Translations under genes and position numbers: made by a program
NCBI GenBank assembly: GCA_949317995.1
Contig: OX439037.1
Coordinates: 17,162,324-17,226,323, forward strand
Source: Acholoe squamosa
Lineage: Eukaryota; Annelida; Polychaeta; Phyllodocida; Polynoidae
DNA length: 64,000 nucleotides
Direction: 5' to 3'
The notes under the pieces: model-generated
What the model saw: the letters and a program-made list of their open reading frames with translations, nothing else
What the model was told of the DNA's origin: nothing
Databases searched by the model: none
In this document: positions 53,140-64,000 of the stretch, one piece after another
How positions within the stretch are numbered: the first letter of the stretch is position 1
Layout of the letters: each line of letters starts with the position of its first letter

Positions 53140-53800
53140 TACATCTCCTCTCAGACATTATTTAAAAGCACTCATATTAGGTTTCAGTTGTATATCAGCA
53201 TACAACACTTCCCATGTTTGGTTGCCTCTATATAGAGGACTACCCCTCTAAGATTCTGTTTTTGGTCTGTTTACTTTCAATTTTCTCTTCCCATTCCCTC
53301 TTAGTTCACGACTAGGGATTATAATATTATCGTCATCTTGTGAATAACGGTACATTATGCATGCTAGTGCCTTTTTCCTTCTTATACTTAGTGAGTCCAC
53401 TTAACACCTAGTTAGGAGGTCATTTGTGTACATCCTGTGCATTTTTCACCCTTATGCAGGCTCTAAGGCAGTGGTTTTGTACAATGTCTATATGATCTAC
53501 CAGGGTTTTCGGACCAGAGTCTAGAACAAAACTACAATATTCTAGTATGGGTAAAACCATTTTGTTTGTAGATACATAGAGCATTTTCATGATTCAAATA
53601 TTTTTCAATATTACGCAACTGTTTCAATTTTGATATACCCATAGGCTCAACCTTTTTACAGTGCACTATAAAATTTAAGTCGCTATCGATAATTACACCC
53701 AGATAGTTGAAACTCTCCACATTTGATAGAACAGAACCTTGCATAATAATATTATATCGCGCAATATTCTGTCATACTGAGTGACACCAAAATTTGATGA
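53140..53800 (-). pseudogene. LINE reverse transcriptase, C-terminal fragment
   Basis: On the minus strand the block FNYLGVIIDSDLNF, then LRNIEKYLNHENALCIYK, is the thumb region that follows the RT palm in non-LTR retrotransposons. It is followed in the same phase by LPILEYCSFVLDSGP, DIVQNHCLRACI and, after stops, by K-V-N-R-P-K-T-E and Y-R-G-N-Q-T-W...L, the usual end of jockey/CR1/RTE-like ORF2 proteins. Several stops (two near 53410-53430) show decay. The 5' part and endonuclease are absent, as expected of 5'-truncated LINE copies. Confidence 0.75.
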
Positions 53801-56523
53801 TGTCATCAAATATATCAGATAAGTCTGGTGCATTGCTCTAGGAGGACTACCTCACTAGCAAACTCTTTTAAATTTATATAAATCCTATCAAAAACGCTAC
53901 CATGAAAATAGGGTACTGATTCACTATAAGGTGACCTATATTTCCGACATGAAAATCAACATACTGACCTAATTGGACTCAAATATTTTATCTCTGGAAG
54001 AAGTTGATTGGTCCACGTTCCATGACAAAGTTGCTCTTAGTTATGATTTGGAAGTAAAAAATCATAGGACACAGAGGTAAAGGCATTATTTTTGTGGTAA
54101 AACAATTTTTCTGAAAATTAAATGATTCAATTTGAATTAAAAATGATTAAAAACTTTTTTTTTAGGATCTAATTCACCAAAAATACTTTTTTTTTTTATT
54201 TTATTACACCTACCATATTTGAAAACTACAAGTTTAGAGCTTTCCAATGGTGTATGATGTATGATGTATCTCTTGGTGATGGATGTTCATGCTGCAGCAG
54301 TATTAAAAGAACATTGTGTAAGCTGCTGGGAAATCATATGTGGCAGGAGAATAAAGCTACAACTGAATAAGATTGTGATCTTCCATGTAGCTATTTTTCT
54401 TACATCATATTGCGTTAAGCTATGCTGCATTAGGGCCATTAAAATATATTAGGTAACATAAATTTGACAGCATTGCGGCCCCCTCCCCTTGTGCAACTGT
54501 GCAAAAAAATGCCCAACCGCACTCTTAATTATGTCTACATGTATGACATTATGTCTACAGATGAGTAGAAAGGTTCTTCCGAGCAAAAAGGCAACATTTA
54601 GAACTGAAGCCCCCTGCTTTAAAATGAGGAGGGTATTGCAAATAAGCTAAAGAGAGCACTAAGTAGGTAAACACTCAGTTTCGAAGGTCGCACTCTGTGT
54701 CACCATTCACTGTCCACTTACCACATATGAGTGAAAAGCCACCTGCCTTGTTCAAAAATGATTTGTATTGACAGTGCCTTCCTGTCTGACTCTCTCTTTC
54801 CTGCTATTACTTTGAGTAGCTATCATACTTATGGGAAGGTACTTGGCCTACTTATAGCATACCTTTCTGGCACCTCACTTCTTGATCACTTCTGTACAAC
54901 ATGAAAGAAAGTCAGGACTGAAAAGAAAGTGACTACTGTAGATGAGGCAACTCTTGTAGACAAAGCTGGTGAGTACTTCACTGGTGCATCCTGCCCATGA
55001 GTTAACACTCATGCTTCAGCAGCCCTTAAGGGGTAATTAATTGGTAAGCTCTGCAATTCATATATGTGATGTGTTTTCACCAAACCAGTCATATCTCGCA
55101 CATTCTAAAGCTCAGATAATAAGGTCTAAAGGGTAAAAATAATGATTTTCTCCAAAACAGGTTTATATTCTCCTGCAATATTGTAGAAGATTTTATCACA
55201 AAAAAGGGTGAAAATCACTGGAATTAGCCATTTTGTTTGCGATAATCGATTATTGGCAGTAAGAATTTAGTTGATATATACAGAATGGGCTGTACATTAT
55301 AAAATAATCCCTAGTTATTACCATATAACTCTTAATTCAATCACAAAGCCATGTCTGTTTACTTTAGTTTGGTACCAAAGTTATTAGGTTTATGCCTAAT
55401 ACATGGCAACTAGGAACTATATCCACTATAACCATGTACTCTTGTGTTTCTCGGTCAGACTGATTAGGACCCTGTCTTTAGGCCTGCATATCCAAGATTC
55501 AGCTTTGCCCGATTTAAAATTCTGAAAATTCACTAAAAATCCAAAAATAATGATATCTAAATAGAATAAAAAGTAAAATTTAGCTTATGATGTATTCTAT
55601 ATGGATGCACAATAACCCAGGAATCCATTTTTGCGACTTGTGACTGGTTAGGTGAAAACAGATCACTTACTCATTACTGTAGGTATCCAGAGAAAAGGAA
55701 TAGCAATATTTTCAGTCCCTAGGTGCAGCTTTTGTGTGGGTGAGTCTTATACAAAGGGTTATGCTGTGCAAATCTGGGAAGCCAGAAACCTCATATTCTT
55801 TAATGAAACTATGGTACAGTTTTTGTAGAAAAATGGCTAAATTGAAATTAAAAAAAAAAACTCCTCACCAGGACTTGCCACCTTCAAAACTCAATGCCCT
55901 ATGACCTGAGCTAATGTGGCATGTGTGAGTGTTGCTAAGATATAATAAAATCTTAGACATTATGGCTATATGGACTAGAGCATAATATAAAGGATATTCA
56001 GTATGTGCAGGAATCGTTGGCAGGGGGGCTATATAGGGCCTACACAATTTTCATTCATGATCAGATTGTGGAAATACTATTGCTTTACCTGTAAGCAGGC
56101 TAGGGGACAGAGCTCAGAAACTCAAATCCAAAGAGCCCCATGCCTCCATATAATTGCATGCAGCATCAATCATTACCACAAATGGGCGGTCAACTTTTTC
56201 TTCTTGAAAGAGAAGGTATCAGAGTCCTGAAATCCACTGAGAAACATTTTCTTCGTGTATTTTGTTGATCCCCAGAATGTCACCAGGAGGATTTCATCAG
56301 GATAGAGAGGTCAGATAGATATAAGGGCACTCACACCCCAGGTAAAGGGGGGGGGGCACTGACTAACGTTTATATAGATGCAAACAAAGCTTTGAACTTT
56401 TGGTACAGTTATCACAGGGGCGATATTAAATCTGGGCGAGTGGATCCCTCAATGCCCTCCAACTGTCACTCCCTATCACCATTCACTATCATGTACAGTA
56501 TAACTAGAGTAACCAGACCCACC
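53801..56523. other. no gene recognised; includes 5' flank of the dehydrogenase gene
   Basis: AT-rich DNA. The last few hundred bases are expected to carry the promoter of the gene at 56524, but no TATA box or initiator could be chosen with confidence. A G run is at 56347-56356. Confidence 0.4.
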
Positions 56524-59500
56524 ATGGCATCCTCACGTCCACTCGTCTATGTCCACGCTACTGCTAGTAATCATAGTTATGGACTCACACAACGGTTTGA
56601 GGCATTGGCTAAGAAAGATTTCGACCTAATAACCAATGAAGAACTAAAGAAGGACCTGAGTAAGGGCCAGAAGGTAGGTGGTAGATGACTGAACGAAGTT
56701 ATGAGTTTATATCAGGCCGCCATACAAGGTAACCCAAATGTGACAAAGTTCACATCAGGTCAACAATTTTATCATAGTGTGATAACTATTATCCATGTGA
56801 TTTATTGGGTTTATTAAATTATAAAATTATGGAAATCCAGGTACTAGAACATCAGCTCATAATCTAACATTTGTAACCTACAATGAAGAAGAAAACAGTA
56901 ACAAAAAACACTGCATCTTCATCAATGCGTGTTTCTGTTTGATCAAAGGTGACTGGAGCTATTCTATATGGACCCAGATATTTCTGTGAACTCCTGCCCA
57001 GCCTTACGAACCTTAAAGCCATTGCCAACTTTGGAGTTGGCACGGACCACTTCGACTTCCCGAAGCTTGCTAACTTAGGAATAAAGGTGTCCAACACACC
57101 TGATGTACTGAATAACGCCGTGGCTGAAATGACCATAGCCTTAATTCTAGCTTCAGCTAGAAATATTCTTGCAGGTTAGTTTTCTTTCATTGTGCTCATT
57201 CAGGAAATATAATATTATATCTGTGAAAACTACAAATAGCTCCTCGGCAAATAGATTTTTATCGGAGACAGTTTGGTTAGGAGGCTCTCTCAAATTGGAA
57301 GAGACATAGACCTAGATAAAGTCCAGTTGAAACAGTTGTCACAGCAAATCTGGTTGTTGTTGGTGAGGGGGTAGATGATGGCAGTTATTGGGACCCTAAG
57401 GAGTGGTCATTTGTCAAAATGGGGGACAAAGTCTCCAGATTTGGATCATATCTGGTCTTCTCGCTGTCCCCTCTCTTATATTGAGGGTGTCTGCACTGCC
57501 CCCTCTATAAAAACCAAGAGTAATGGCATATCTCTTTGTCCTAACCAATATTATCTCTTCCTATCTATCTATCTCAAGTTGTTTGGGATGCTGATGTGTA
57601 TTTCTGTAGTTGGCCCATTCTCTTGTTATCAAATATGATACGTTCTCACCCTGAAAATTGCAATTGGGATCTCAGCATTCCTTTTAAAGCTAGTCCTGAA
57701 TATCACCTCTGTCAACTTATTGATTAGAATAACATGCTACTAATGGGTATTTTTAGCCTTTAAACTCTTTAGAATTTACCCTCCCATGATAGATCTTAAA
57801 TGCAGAAGGCAGTAACATCATATTAAAGTGTTGATCTCTTGACCTACAGCTCCTTCCTTCCCGCTCATTCCTCTTTAGATGACCTGCGCAATGAACTTAC
57901 ATCTAGGTTATAGGTGTTTGGTTTTTGGCCTGACTACCACAAGGTGGGTAGGAGGTAGGTCCAAATGTCACTGGGTCACTAACCACAGGCCTTTCCTGGT
58001 TTCCCTCCTGAGCAGTGCTGCTATGTTGTAGAAATGACATGCATACTGCAACCTTCAACAATCAATGACCCTTTCCCTGCCAGAAATTGTCTTCGCCAGT
58101 TGAATACCATAGACAAGTTATCAGTACAAGTAGTCTACATAACACACAATAGATTCATCATGGAAGTGTTTTGACTATGTTTCGATTAAATTTTAAACCA
58201 ATTCAATGGGACGTGCGGCCATTTGGCTGTGGCGAGCCTTCCTCACAAATTACAAATGATTATATTCCTTTCAATTACAGGAGACAGATTGGTAAGAGAG
58301 ACATCAGAGTCTGAGTATGCCCTGAATGGTTATGTTGGTCTGGAGCTGAGGGGGTCCAACGTAGGTATAGTTGGTATGGGCAGCATTGGATTGACCACGG
58401 CACGCCTACTGAAGGCATTTGGAGCTAGCATTGTCTACCACAACAGGAAAAGGAGGTTTGTCCTTAGCTTCACTATAAAAAAATAAAAAAAAATTGTCAA
58501 AAAAAACTGTTTTACTGTTCGGTTTTACGAGGATCCCTGGTAGATTCAGCAGTTATTTTTCACAGTGTTCTTATATTAGAAAAACTTTATTGCCATAATC
58601 AGATGCCCCACTATAGCGGCATATTTGGTTATACGAAAACGCCAGGGCATCCTATTCCTTTCCTCACTCCCTTTTTTGGTACATATATCTCACACAACTT
58701 TTGATACAAATGATTCTTCATGACCAGTGCTTATACAAGACCCCTGGTTATAAAATAAAAAAAAAAGATATCCTATTTTTGTGAAAAAGGTATTTGTCAA
58801 AACCACTGATTTCCTGCTGTTCATTATATTCAGAGTGTGGTCCATAATCCTAGTGATATTGAAGCAGACACTCATGTAAAAGCATCGTGTATAGATGGTT
58901 AATTATAATATACCATAGATATTATATCAATTCCATGTTGGTATTTCATGGCATTAAAATTTTTATGTTAGATTCTTTGTCCTTTTTTGTGGGTGGGAGG
59001 GGGGATCCATAGGTCTTTTATAGCAACCGTCACTGACTCTACGTCCATAAGATGGTAATGCCCTATTGATGTGTTGAACATGGGTGTTATTGTACAGGGT
59101 GTATTGCATTTCGACAAATGCAGACCAAGAAGATGTTTTAAAACATCAAGTCTAAGAGTTACTAGTAAAAGAAGTAAAACTTTTAAGCTTTCATGCTTAT
59201 TTCTTGGTAGGTACAACAGTCCCATAGGTTTAAATGAGGACCTCTGTATCACATGCAGAATCTTGAAATACAATAGAAATGTCTCAAAATACACGATAAT
59301 AATCTCCATTGTTCCTTTTATCTTTTTGAAACCAGGGCAGCTTCAGATGAGGAGAATGTTGGCGCTACCTACTACCCTGATCTGTTAGAGATGTTAGGGG
59401 TAGCTGACTTTGTTGTAGTGCTATGTCCACTGACACCTCACACCCATCACCTCATCAGTAAACCACAGCTAGCTGCCATGAAGCCTACTGCCACCTTGGT

Positions 59501-60192
59501 TAATGTTGGCAGGGGTAAGATAATCTAGTTGATTTACAATGAATTAGTACCACTTACACCCATATTCCTGGTTAGCGGGATGCTTAGTGGGGTGACCCCT
59601 GCTGAATCTTGTACCTTGAGAGATAAGGACTGGTAACAGCCAGAAAGATGGGGACCAGTTGTTATGTAATGCACCCTAAAAAGTCTGCACTGAATGAAAG
59701 GAAATTTCTGATTGGTCAATAATGTATCCCGCTAGGGCAGATTATGCAACAGACTCATTGTTTTATTGAGAGAAAGAAAGTATTATTGGCTGACAGAGAA
59801 TGTCCTCTCAATTGAACTTGAACTAACTTGGAACAAAAAATATGAAGTTGAACTAACTTGGAACAAAAAATATTATGTTTTGGACATTTTGAGATCTAAG
59901 AATTATAATGGGATTTTCAATGCTTTCCCTTCCAGGCCTTGTTGTAGACACTGATGCCCTGCTGGAAGCTTTGAGAACCAACCAGATCCGAGGTGCAGCG
60001 CTGGATGTTACTGACCCTGAACCACTTCCTGCAGGTCATCCCCTGAGGTCAGAACCTAAAGTCGTACTGACACCACACCAGGGGTCTTTTACACACCCAA
60101 CCCAGTTAGCCATGTTTAGGGTGGTCTTGGACAATCTGAGAGCTGCACTCATAGACAATGTGCCCATGCCAAATGAGGTTGTGCACACATGA
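56524..60192 (+). CDS. D-2-hydroxyacid dehydrogenase (glyoxylate/hydroxypyruvate reductase type), five exons
   Basis: The exons are 56524-56673, 56949-57174, 58281-58455, 59336-59514 and 59936-60192. All introns are GT-AG, and the phases agree (0, 1, 2, 1), giving 328 residues, the usual size for this family. The start ATG is in an excellent context (CCACCATGG). Family members reduce glyoxylate or hydroxypyruvate (or related 2-keto acids) with NAD(P)H, mostly in the cytosol. The Rossmann motif G-M-G-S-I-G is at residues 157-162. The catalytic Arg (in NVGRG, residue 243), Glu (DPEP, 272) and His (LTPHQGS, 291) are all present with normal spacing. No targeting peptide is seen. The exact substrate cannot be decided: 2-ketogluconate reductase-like enzymes share these motifs. 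Candidate AATAAA signals lie downstream at about 60947 and 61594. Confidence 0.93.
59819..59873. repeat. two-copy tandem repeat in intron 4
   Basis: TGAACTAACTTGGAACAAAA with AAATAT occurs at 59819 and again 30 bp later. It is intronic, with no sign of function. Confidence 0.8.
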
Positions 60193-63100
60193 ATTACCCA
60201 TGTAAGTCTACTTAAAGTGGGTATCCCACTGCCATAGGTCGAGCCAATTTTTGGTAATCTGATTATTCTTAATTATAGCAAAAGCGTAGAAAAATAGCGG
60301 TTTGATTAGTGAAAATTTGCCCATGTGAACTGTTTGGCAGTGTATCAGCTTCAATCAGCATGATGCATATAGATATTGAGGTTGGAATATCATGAATTTG
60401 AAAGCACTTTATACATGAATTGTGAAAGATTTAAAATTGAAATTGAAATTAGTGTGGTGTAGGTGAATAGACATGCCAGTACTGCAGTAATGCATCATGG
60501 TGCCATATGGAGAAAGTTATTCAATTGCACACTATTTAGGCCGACATACTTAAAAGTGAGAAAGTGTATATTGGAAGTAGAATCTGTCAGAAGTTCTAGA
60601 TGTGCTTGATCAGACCAAGAGCTGATTCGGGCATGAGGTGAGGGTGTGAGGGGAAAGTTAGTATACCGAGCTAGCAAAACTCATAGTAAATCACATAATT
60701 TTTACATCATGTGCTGATCTTCTCGTACACAATATTATCGCGCTGATTTTGTGGAAAAACCCTATCATATGTGCAAACCATTCTCACATCACTATTTACC
60801 TATCATACATTAATATGATGTACTTGAAACTCATCAAAAAGATGTTAATCTTGACATGTAAGTTGACTATGATACCAATGTCATAGATAAGATGTTACCC
60901 ATAGACATAATTTCAACATAAGTACAACCATGCAAATAGAAATTGAAATAAATGTGTCATAATTACACAAAAGATACTACTGCACTTGGAATAGTGATCA
61001 CAAATTTTAGTCTGCTTAGAATACCTTAATGAGAGACATCTTAGACATAAGAATATTATGTCTATTAGATACATATATCACATCCTGCATGGACACTCTG
61101 CACAGGATATACATATAATACCTGTTAAGTCAAAGGTATTTACAGGTATTTTTATATCCGCAGAGAGGGCAACAGACATTCATCCTAGCCCAAAGGCTGG
61201 GGTGTGATGTTTGTTTGAAGTCAATATAGGTTCTTATAAACATTTTTAAGACCCAAAAGAGGTGACCATCATGTACATTACTTGTTTGGTTATTATTTCT
61301 CCTTTAAATGTTGCACAAACATCATAGTACACACTGAAGAAGACTTCTGTTTTAATTTATTCCAATAACTGCAGAATTTTTTTTGACTTTGATTCAACCT
61401 TTGATTTGGAATGTAGCAATGCAGATCAGAAATTCAGTAAAGTGCTAGATGAGACCCCTTGTGTCTGATACCAGAACTATCTAGGAGATATAATGGTCAT
61501 GTATTATTGACATCATCGTTTTTACAACATCTTTAAATCCACATCATAATGACATAAATATCTCATGTGGCATTCAATATGATTGATTTATTCAATAAAA
61601 ATGTATTTGTAGAATTTGTGGGTAACATAAGCACCATTTTCCAACACCAAAGAGACAAGAAATAAATGTAGCTCTGTAATGACCCAAATCTAACAAGATT
61701 AAGATGTTATTTGGACATCACTCATGTGTCACACTAATTACATTGCAGAATTATTGATGTTGAATGGCACACATGTATCTTTTTAACATCTCTAACATGG
61801 CAGCATATTGATGACAGCATATGATATGTATGATTGCACTGGTCAGATAACAACATAATCATGATACTGAATAGCACACATGGGTTTTACATCCTATATA
61901 GGATGTATCTTTTACATCAACATCCAGTAAATTCATCACATAAAGGTGTTTACCTCCTAATGACATAATTATCTGGTTGGTTTCACGTAATAACATGAAT
62001 GCGACAAGTTTTGGACGTCTTATTTATGTAAGGTGCTAGTTGGGGTACCTGCTAATTTGGGGTGATTTTGCATTTTTGGCACAATGTTAGAAATAATAGT
62101 CTTGATAATAATGTTTGGTCTGTGATGGCAGTATTTCTTTACTGGAAATGTCCAATGCAGAGGCCCACTTTATTTTTCCACTGGCCAGAAATAAATCCAT
62201 CCAATTTGATGCCTTTCTCACATAACACCTATGTGCTGTGTGCATGCATGGATATAACATCTAATGATATGCTTCATTGGGTCCTTCTTTTAGCTCCATT
62301 TAAGATCACCAGGTGGCAGCCCATCTCTATTGCTGTACCGTGAACCCTTTCGGGGAGAAACGGTATGATCGGAAGTGTGTCAGTGGTTCCGGTGGGAATG
62401 TTAAAGTCTACTGCTCATATTTTACAAGCGAAAATGGCGCCACGTTAGCGCTTCTCCCCAAAAGACGTAACCTTGCTGTACCTTGCTCATAAACTGTTCT
62501 CCCTACCAGAGATAATGACTTTTCTGTCCCAAACTGTATGCATTTTATCATTGAAAGGGTATTATGCCCGTATAGGATTACACATAAAAGCTTTTGAACT
62601 TAGAATTGATTACTGCTCCTGAAACATAGATTATACAGTTTTAACCGACTGTTATTAATAACTGAAAGATGAAAAATCATTTTAGACTCCCCAGGTGCAA
62701 ATGTAGTTCTGTCACAGCTTCCACACATCTCATGAATATAACTGGAGTTTAATTCAAAACTTCTTCCATCAGTCCTAGCCATTCTACTCTATCTAATCTA
62801 CTGGTGGTAGCCCAGTCAGACATGGCTAGTCCTGTAGATTATTTACCATTGATTTTTCAAGCCTACCATCAAGGGTTGTGGCAGTGAAAGAATTCGATAG
62901 TGCTTTCACCTAAGTACAAAATGTACATGCGTTCCTGTTGGGAATACTCCTCATCTCCAAAGTGAATGTGCCTGCAGGATAATCCATATAAGAAAGGGAG
63001 ATGTAGAAAATGTAAAAAACGCTTTTTGAGATGTAGAAAATGTGCACTGTTTCTCTAAACGATTATCCAAACAATTATTTTGCAAGACAAAAACGTGCAC

Positions 63101-64000
63101 GTTTTCTTTCTTGGTTCGTTTCTTGTTTGGCAAGACCCTCCAGGTGCCTTCTTTCTACACCTATTTTTCTTCTCATCACACTTATCAAAATAATTATTAA
63201 GCAGTAAAGGTCAAATCCCACAACGTGAAAATGGGCAGCAAATCCTTGTGATATAGGATATGTGGTTGCTTAGCCGATATTGGGGTGGTGATATCGTCTA
63301 AGGAAGGCCTATAACAGGCTAATAACCCTTGCCAAAGTGCTGGTATTTGGGGAGTGAAATACATCAAAAGTTTTTGATATTTTTCTCACAAGAGGCCAGA
63401 AATCTCTGTGATATAGGGAAATTCCCTGTGATTTAGAGGAAAACAAGAATCTTTAGTAAATCACAAGACATCTGTATATTTTTCATAAATCAGGACCCAA
63501 GTTCCACACACTATAGCCATAAGAATGTTGTACTTGTGAATCAAAGTAGCAACTAGTCAGTACTGAGATGAATATCACAGACATTTCCCTTCCCATAGTG
63601 GCTAGTAGTGGGGTTTGAGAAAGGTAGGAGTGGTATGGGAACCCTTGTGAATTTTGTTTTTGACAAGACTCCAAGGATGCCGATATCCAGAATCACAGGC
63701 ATTTTAGACCCATTTATCACGTAGTGGGAGTTGGCCTTAAGAATGCTCAAAGCTATGTTTCTCTTTTGGTTTTGATTCACCTGAATCGCTTAGAAAATCT
63801 CTGTGTGTAAAAGACATTGGCTTTGTCAATTAATCAAGTAATCCAATTTCAAGCACCATTTTATTCCCGTGAAATTTTCTTCAGATAAAATGTCACTTTA
63901 TAGCTAGGTTTATTGTTAGGGAATTTCTGTGCTCTACAAGAAACAGTCTACGCGAAAATGGCTTGAAAACCCTTGTGATTTACAAATTGTAGGTCCTTAG
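60193..64000. other. 3' flank of the dehydrogenase gene; no further gene recognised
   Basis: The first 0.7-1.4 kb may be 3' untranslated region. From about 60700 to 62010 the sequence is rich in loosely repeated ACATCAT, GATGTTA and GACATAA words, possibly a very old tandem repeat. No coding frame with a motif was found up to the window end. Confidence 0.4.
62347..62463. repeat. short inverted-repeat element
   Basis: The left arm CCTTTCGGGGAGAAACG pairs with GCGCTTCTCCCCAAAAG on the right, about 16 bp with mismatches. The interior contains GGTATGATCGGAAGTG and GCGAAAATGGCGCC. It is possibly a small MITE. Confidence 0.4.

Overview
This is eukaryotic nuclear DNA, almost certainly from an invertebrate animal. 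The coding signal is sparse. One host gene has five short exons with canonical GT-AG introns, and homopolymer runs and microsatellites are frequent. Most of the recognisable content is transposable elements of types common in marine invertebrates: DIRS/Ngaro tyrosine-recombinase retroelements, a Ty3/Gypsy element, a Polinton-like (Maverick/adintovirus-type) remnant, a LINE fragment, tRNA-like SINEs and many small inverted-repeat elements. I cannot name the species from sequence alone.

Host genes. (1) 6819-8341 (-) is the 3' exon of a BACK-kelch protein, with a probable one-base frameshift at the start of the exon. (2) 30800-~31720 (-) holds exons of a class A GPCR. TM3, the D-R region, TM4 and TM6-7/NPIIY are visible, but a stop codon in TM3 and a frameshift in loop 2 make it look like a pseudogene. 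(3) 56524-60192 (+) is a complete five-exon gene for a 328-residue D-2-hydroxyacid dehydrogenase of the glyoxylate/hydroxypyruvate reductase type. Dinucleotide fold and the catalytic Arg, Glu and His are all present.

Mobile elements, left to right. Small inverted-repeat elements dot 0.7-12.9 kb. A decayed DIRS element (-) lies at ~12.6-15.7 kb, and its tyrosine-recombinase gene is split by a TA-flanked MITE. A nearly complete Ngaro-type element (-) occupies 17452-22955 with its diagnostic split direct repeats (A1 - ORFs - B1/A2 - B2), inserted inside another repeat. C/G-rich nested inverted-repeat elements fill 23.4-26.5 kb, and a 1.5-kb TA-flanked element with a second MITE inside it lies at 26.7-28.2 kb. 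A second tyrosine-recombinase retroelement (+) lies at ~33.0-36.9 kb. A hairpin at 37.23-37.31 kb abuts a Polinton-like fragment (+, 37.3-40.5 kb) carrying an ATPase C-terminus, a pX-like small protein, two conserved small proteins, a retroviral-type integrase and the start of a capsid-region protein. A perfect 490-bp tandem duplication lies at 41361-42340. A 5'-truncated Ty3/Gypsy element (+, 45.3-51.9 kb) carries about 3.5 kb of extra coding sequence between integrase and 3' LTR. A LINE reverse-transcriptase tail (-) lies near 53.1-53.8 kb.

The most unusual material is the long, non-envelope-like, zinc-finger and coiled-coil coding block downstream of the Gypsy integrase. Next is the gag-stop-pol arrangement shared by the two tyrosine-recombinase retroelements: same frame, one stop codon, then the recombinase in an overlapping +1 frame. 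The Polinton-like remnant is third.
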